From Burkholderiaceae bacterium (lineage in GTDB: Bacteria; Pseudomonadota; Gammaproteobacteria; Burkholderiales; Burkholderiaceae_D), in NCBI GenBank assembly GCA_019752915.1, contig JAIELO010000181.1:1-7908 (forward strand): a stretch of DNA of 7,908 nucleotides, given 5' to 3'. How positions within the stretch are numbered: the stretch's first letter is position 1; the number at the start of each line of letters is the position of its first letter. The notes below the pieces were generated by a model, which searched no databases, had not been told where the DNA came from, and worked only from the letters and a program-made list of their open reading frames with translations. The translations under genes were made by a program, and so were the position numbers. Shown piece after piece: positions 5,740 to 7,908 of the stretch.

Positions 5740-7908
<2,169 letters not shown>

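Overview
The window is a central-metabolism (TCA cycle) locus of a Gram-negative bacterium, most likely a betaproteobacterium of the Burkholderiales and perhaps Oxalobacteraceae-like. That placement rests on the protein types and gene order, recognised from general knowledge and not from a database search: four-subunit succinate dehydrogenase genes in the order sdhC-sdhD-sdhA, a GntR/HutC-type regulator beside them, a 329-residue malate dehydrogenase of the type with GAAGQIGY and PRGPGMER motifs, a CitE-like lyase, and an AcnA-type aconitase.

Left arm, minus strand: from right to left lie a GntR-family regulator gene (1988-2782), a 245-base spacer, sdhC (1320-1742), sdhD (953-1318) and the first 316 codons of sdhA (from 950, running off the left edge). 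The three sdh genes are separated by only 1-2 bases and surely form one transcript; sdhB would be expected beyond the left edge. The spacer holds three hairpins just downstream of the regulator and, nearer sdhC, an AT-rich stretch with an inverted repeat and repeated ATAACC units.

Centre: a 289-base divergent spacer (2783-3071) separates the regulator from mdh. It holds a 16-bp perfect palindrome (2843-2858), the best candidate operator for the GntR protein, next to a good sigma-70-like promoter facing mdh (TTGACA, 17 bases, TAAACT), followed by an mdh leader of about 165 bases with small palindromes and repeats.

Right arm, plus strand: mdh (3072-4061), a CitE/HpcH-type lyase (4184-5167), a small exported protein with a possible MliC-like C-terminal domain (5191-5685), and acnA (5740 onward, first 723 codons). 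Strong GC-rich hairpins without T-tracts lie between mdh and the lyase gene and between the small exported-protein gene and acnA.

Functionally, SdhCDAB, Mdh and AcnA catalyse succinate to fumarate, malate to oxaloacetate and citrate to isocitrate. The regulator sits between the two arms and plausibly coordinates them. Most of the window is ordinary, well-conserved housekeeping sequence. I see no mobile element, CRISPR array, tRNA or rRNA, and no evidence of a new defence-like system. The points worth a second look are the operator palindrome, the unassigned substrate of the CitE-like enzyme, the small exported protein placed among TCA genes, and the intergenic RNA-like structures.
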